A stretch of 24,053 nt of DNA, taken from NCBI GenBank assembly GCA_036272915.1, contig DATAXV010000184.1:1-24053 (forward strand), written 5' to 3'. The notes below the pieces were generated by a model. It saw nothing but the letters and a program-made list of their open reading frames with translations. It did no database searches and was not told the origin of the DNA. The stretch comes from DATAXV01 sp036272915. GTDB lineage: Bacteria > Chloroflexota > Dormibacteria > Dormibacterales > Dormibacteraceae. Positions 21,445-24,053 of the stretch are shown one piece after another (the stretch's first letter is position 1; each line of letters starts with the position of its first letter). Both the position numbers and the translations under genes were made by a program.

Positions 21445-22968
21445 TCAGTGGCGGAAGTGCCGCTCCCCGGTCATGACCATGGCCACCCCGGCCTCGTCGG
21501 CGGCCTTGACCACCTCCTCGTCGCGGATCGACCCGCCGGGCTGGATGATCGCCTTGACGCCGGCGTCGATGCCGACCTGGGCGCCGTCGGGGAAGGGGAA
21601 GAAGGCGTCGGACGCCATCACCGTTCCCGAGGCCCTGTCGCCGGCCCGCTCCACCGCCAGCTGGGCCGCCTCGACCCGGCTCATCTGGCCGGCGCCGACG
21701 CCGACCGCGGCGAACTCCTTGGCCAAGACGATGGCGTTCGACTTGACGTGCTTGACGGCGAGCCAGGCGAACTCGAGCTGCGACCACTGCTCGTCGGTCG
21801 GCTTCTGCTGCGTCACCACCCTGCAGTTGGCGCGGTTGAACCCGGCCCGGTCCCAGGTCTGGACGAGCAGGCCGCCGGGGACGCTGCGGACGTCGTAGCC
21901 GGCGTTGCGGAGCTCGTCCACCTCGAGCACTCGCACCTTCGACCTGCGGGCCATGGTCTCCTTCGCCCCGTCCTCGACGGAGGGGGCGATCACGACCTCG
22001 ACGAAGATGCTGGCGATCTGCTCAGCGGTGGCCACGTCGAGCGGCCGGTTGAGGGCGACGACGCCGCCGAAGGCCGAGGTCGTGTCGCACTCGTAGGCTC
22101 GGCGGTAGGCCTCGCCCAGGTTCGGCGCGACGGCCAGGCCGCAGGGGTTCATGTGCTTGATGATCGCGGCGGCGGGACGCTCGAACTCGTTGACCAGGTC
22201 GAGGGCGGCCGAGGCGTCCTGGAGGTTGTTGAAGCTCAGGTCCTGGCCCTGGATCTGGTTCAGCGACCCGAGGCCGCCGGGCCGGACGCCGATGCGGTAG
22301 AAGGCGGCCTGCTGGTGCGGGTTCTCGCCGTAGCGCAGGGACATGGTCCTCGTCCCCGAGACCGACAGCTCGGAGGGCAGGTCGTCGCCGGGGCCGCGCA
22401 TCCAGGCCGCGATCTGGGCGTCGTAGCCGGCGGTGTGGCCGTATGCCTCGGCGGCCAGGCGGGCGCGCATGTCCTGGTCCATCTCGCCCTTCTGTCCGAG
22501 CGCGGCGAGCACCTCGGTGTACCGCTCGGGGCGGACGACGACGACCACGTGCCGGTAGTTCTTGGCCGCCGCCCGGATCATGGCGGGACCGCCGATGTCG
22601 ATCTGCTCGACCACCTCCTCGTGGCTGACGCCCGGGCGGGCGGCGGTCTCGGCGAAGCGGTAGAGGTTGACGCAGAGCAGGTCGATCGTGTTCAGCCCGT
22701 GACGGTCCAGCGCCGCCATGTGGGCCGGGTCGTCGCGACGGGCGAGGAGGCCGGCGTGGACGCCGGGGTGAAGCGTCTTCACCCTCCCGTCCATGATCTC
22801 GGGAAAACCGGTGAGGTCGCTCACCGGCTGCGCGTCGACCGCGGCCCCCTGGAGGGCCGCAAGCGTTCCTCCGGTGGAGTAGATCTCGTAACCGAGCCGG
22901 GCCAGGCCTCGGGCGAAGCCGGGCAGGCCCGCCTTGTCACTGACGGAGAGAAGTGCTCGCTTGGGCAA
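21445..22968 (-). CDS. purH: Bifunctional AICAR transformylase/IMP cyclohydrolase
   Basis: 507 residues, family-typical. It carries out the last two steps of de novo IMP synthesis. The N-terminal cyclohydrolase part (1-200) has LLSVSDKAGL, YSTGGT (30-35) and GRVKTLHPGVHAGLL (61-75). The transformylase part has RYGENPHQQAAFY (212-224), the catalytic Lys271-His272 in IIKHMNPCG, DTTSAFGG, and the C-terminal SDAFFPFPDG and HFRH. The start is TTG at 22968: it begins exactly at the conserved PKRALLSVSDK and no ATG or GTG is nearby. GGAGG lies 12 bases upstream. The gene overlaps the 3' end of purN by 32 bases, which suggests coupled translation and low initiation efficiency. Confidence 0.96.
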   Translation of the reverse strand: MPKRALLSVSDKAGLPGFARGLARLGYEIYSTGGTLAALQGAAVDAQPVSDLTGFPEIMDGRVKTLHPGVHAGLLARRDDPAHMAALDRHGLNTIDLLCVNLYRFAETAARPGVSHEEVVEQIDIGGPAMIRAAAKNYRHVVVVVRPERYTEVLAALGQKGEMDQDMRARLAAEAYGHTAGYDAQIAAWMRGPGDDLPSELSVSGTRTMSLRYGENPHQQAAFYRIGVRPGGLGSLNQIQGQDLSFNNLQDASAALDLVNEFERPAAAIIKHMNPCGLAVAPNLGEAYRRAYECDTTSAFGGVVALNRPLDVATAEQIASIFVEVVIAPSVEDGAKETMARRSKVRVLEVDELRNAGYDVRSVPGGLLVQTWDRAGFNRANCRVVTQQKPTDEQWSQLEFAWLAVKHVKSNAIVLAKEFAAVGVGAGQMSRVEAAQLAVERAGDRASGTVMASDAFFPFPDGAQVGIDAGVKAIIQPGGSIRDEEVVKAADEAGVAMVMTGERHFRH

Positions 22969-23503
22969 TGTGATCGATAGCCTCCGGAAGGATTCGGTAC
23001 TCCTGATCCTGAATGCGCTCGTGCAGGCTCTCGGCCGTGTCCCCTTCCAGCACCGGCACTGCGGCCTGGACCAGGATCGGACCGGCGTCCACCTCCTCGG
23101 TGACCAGATGGACGGTGCAGCCGGTCACCTTGACGCCGTAGGCCAGGGCCTGCTCCACCGCGTCCATGCCGCCGGCGAAGGCAGGCAGCAGTGAGGGATG
23201 GATGTTGAGCATACGGCCGGGAAAGGCCCTGACCAGGCTCGGGTCGACGACGCGGTCGTAGCCGGCGAGGACGACCAGCTCGACAGCACGGCCGAGCAGC
23301 CAGTCACGCATCGCCTGGTCGCGCTCGACCCGTGAGGGGTAGCGCGACTGGGGGAATTCGCCCAGCTCCAGGCCCCGCTCGCGGGCGATCGCGGCGGCGC
23401 CTGAGGACGGCCGGTTGGTGGCGACGGCCGCGACCTCGTAGCCGCGATCGACGAGGTTGCGGAGATTCGTCCCCCTCCCCGAGGCGAGAACGCCCAGACG
23501 CAT
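22937..23503 (-). CDS. purN: Phosphoribosylglycinamide formyltransferase
   Basis: 188 residues, slightly shorter than the E. coli enzyme (212). Transfers a formyl group from 10-formyl-tetrahydrofolate to GAR, step three of purine synthesis. Visible signatures are the phosphate loop LASGRGTNL (6-14), LAGYDRVV in place of the common GFMRIL, and the catalytic Asn100 and His102 in LNIHPSLLPAF. VHLVTEEVDAGPI follows, with the catalytic Asp139. ATG at 23503 shares one base with the purM stop (TGATG), and the 3' end overlaps purH. The frame is open to 23686, but the upstream part lies within purM and is rejected. Confidence 0.96.
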   Translation of the reverse strand: MRLGVLASGRGTNLRNLVDRGYEVAAVATNRPSSGAAAIARERGLELGEFPQSRYPSRVERDQAMRDWLLGRAVELVVLAGYDRVVDPSLVRAFPGRMLNIHPSLLPAFAGGMDAVEQALAYGVKVTGCTVHLVTEEVDAGPILVQAAVPVLEGDTAESLHERIQDQEYRILPEAIDHIAQASTSLRQ

Positions 23504-24053
23504 CAGCGGAGGACCAGACCGGGCCCGCCGTCGCGCTCGACCACCCGGCCGACCACCGGGTAGCCCTCGATGGGCTGGGCGCACACCAGAATCATGCCGA
23601 GGCCCATGTTGAAGGTCCGGTACATCTCCTCCTCCGCCACCCGGCCCCTCTCGGCGATCAGCCGGAAGAGCGGCGGGACCTCCCACGCGGAGCGGTCGAT
23701 CTCTGCGGCGAGGCCCTCGGGCAGGACCCTCGGCACGTTGTCGTAGAGCCCGCCTCCGGTGATGTGGGCGGCGGCCTTCCAGGGGAGTCGCTCCAGCTCT
23801 CCGAGGTAGGACCGATGAGGTTCGAGGAGGGCCTCGCCGAGGGGCCGGCCGAGCTCGGGGACGGCGGTGTCGAGAGGCACGTCATCGAAGACCTTGCGGA
23901 CCAGGGAGAAGCCGTTGGTGTGAAGGCCGCTGGAGGGAAGGCCGACCAGCACGTCACCCGCCAGGACCGGCTCGCGCTCGTGGTCCTGGGGGAGGTGGCC
24001 GACGATGAAGCCGGCGATGTCGTAGTCGCCCAGGGCGTAGAGGCCGGGCATCT
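23503..24053 (-). CDS. purM: Phosphoribosylformylglycinamidine cyclo-ligase, C-terminal part
   Basis: About 183 residues of the C-terminal AIRS domain; the N-terminus lies beyond the right edge. Features are MPGLYALGDYDIAGFIVG at the edge, LPSSGLHTNGFSLVRKVFD, AAHITGGGLYDNVPRVLP, and EEMYRTFNMGLGMILV near the end. PurM makes aminoimidazole ribotide from FGAM with ATP, step five of purine synthesis. It is first among the visible genes of the minus-strand purM-purN-purH operon, and its stop overlaps the purN start by one base. The ATG at 24051 is an internal Met, not the true start. Confidence 0.96.
   Translation of the reverse strand, partial: MPGLYALGDYDIAGFIVGHLPQDHEREPVLAGDVLVGLPSSGLHTNGFSLVRKVFDDVPLDTAVPELGRPLGEALLEPHRSYLGELERLPWKAAAHITGGGLYDNVPRVLPEGLAAEIDRSAWEVPPLFRLIAERGRVAEEEMYRTFNMGLGMILVCAQPIEGYPVVGRVVERDGGPGLVLR

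Noticed and set aside
21094..22980. 628-residue plus-strand ORF
   Set aside because: Antisense to purH and the methyltransferase; composition biased to Gly/Asp/Val/His as expected for a mirror frame.
1..24053. CRISPR arrays, tRNA or rRNA genes, transposases
   Set aside because: Looked for repeated spaced units, cloverleaf-type sequences and transposase motifs; none was seen.

Overview
This is a GC-rich, gene-dense chromosomal window with about 25 protein genes. I see no rRNA, tRNA, CRISPR array or insertion sequence. The mix of genes points to a soil-type Terrabacteria lineage, such as Chloroflexota or Dormibacterota, or less likely an actinomycete. The clues are a pdxST-type vitamin B6 pathway, a SpoIIIAA/Ycf45-like ATPase with an R3H domain, an F420-type Ddn oxidoreductase and a bacterial LigD system. 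A WhiJ-type XRE/DUF397 pair, which is an actinobacterial hallmark, is also present. Taxonomy is inferred, not shown.

Layout. 1-3922 (minus) is a tightly coupled operon: pdxS, pdxT, a GNAT-like protein and an R3H ATPase that runs off the left edge. 4012-5577 (plus) is a two-RCK ion channel with an unusual pore filter. 5546-7419 is an accessory island of lower GC. It holds an XRE/DUF5753 regulator, a coupled DUF397 protein, a 50-aa ORF with its own promoter-like and terminator-like sequences, and a divergent orphan gene. 7507-10460 holds a PhyH-type oxygenase, a divergent two-domain methyltransferase and an SDR protein without the usual catalytic Tyr/Lys. 10580-12804 (minus) is a three-gene unit: a small two-helix protein, a VirB6/TrbL-like membrane protein and a DUF932 protein. 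13100-18086 (plus) holds a membrane acyltransferase, then a split LigD (phosphoesterase-ligase and polymerase as two overlapping genes) and a type II NADH dehydrogenase. 18099-20163 holds a TetR regulator, the truncated stump of its divergent MFS efflux pump, and a coupled DinB/Ddn pair. 20139-24053 (minus) is a purine operon, purM (partial), purN and purH, followed by a long protein-isoaspartate methyltransferase.

The best candidates for something undescribed are the DUF932/VirB6-like/VirB2-like cassette (10580-12804), the XRE-DUF397-small-ORF island (5546-7419) and the CASTOR-like channel. The PhyH protein with HxG in place of HxD, next to a fused methyltransferase, is also a candidate. All functions are read from sequence motifs by eye; no database search was run.
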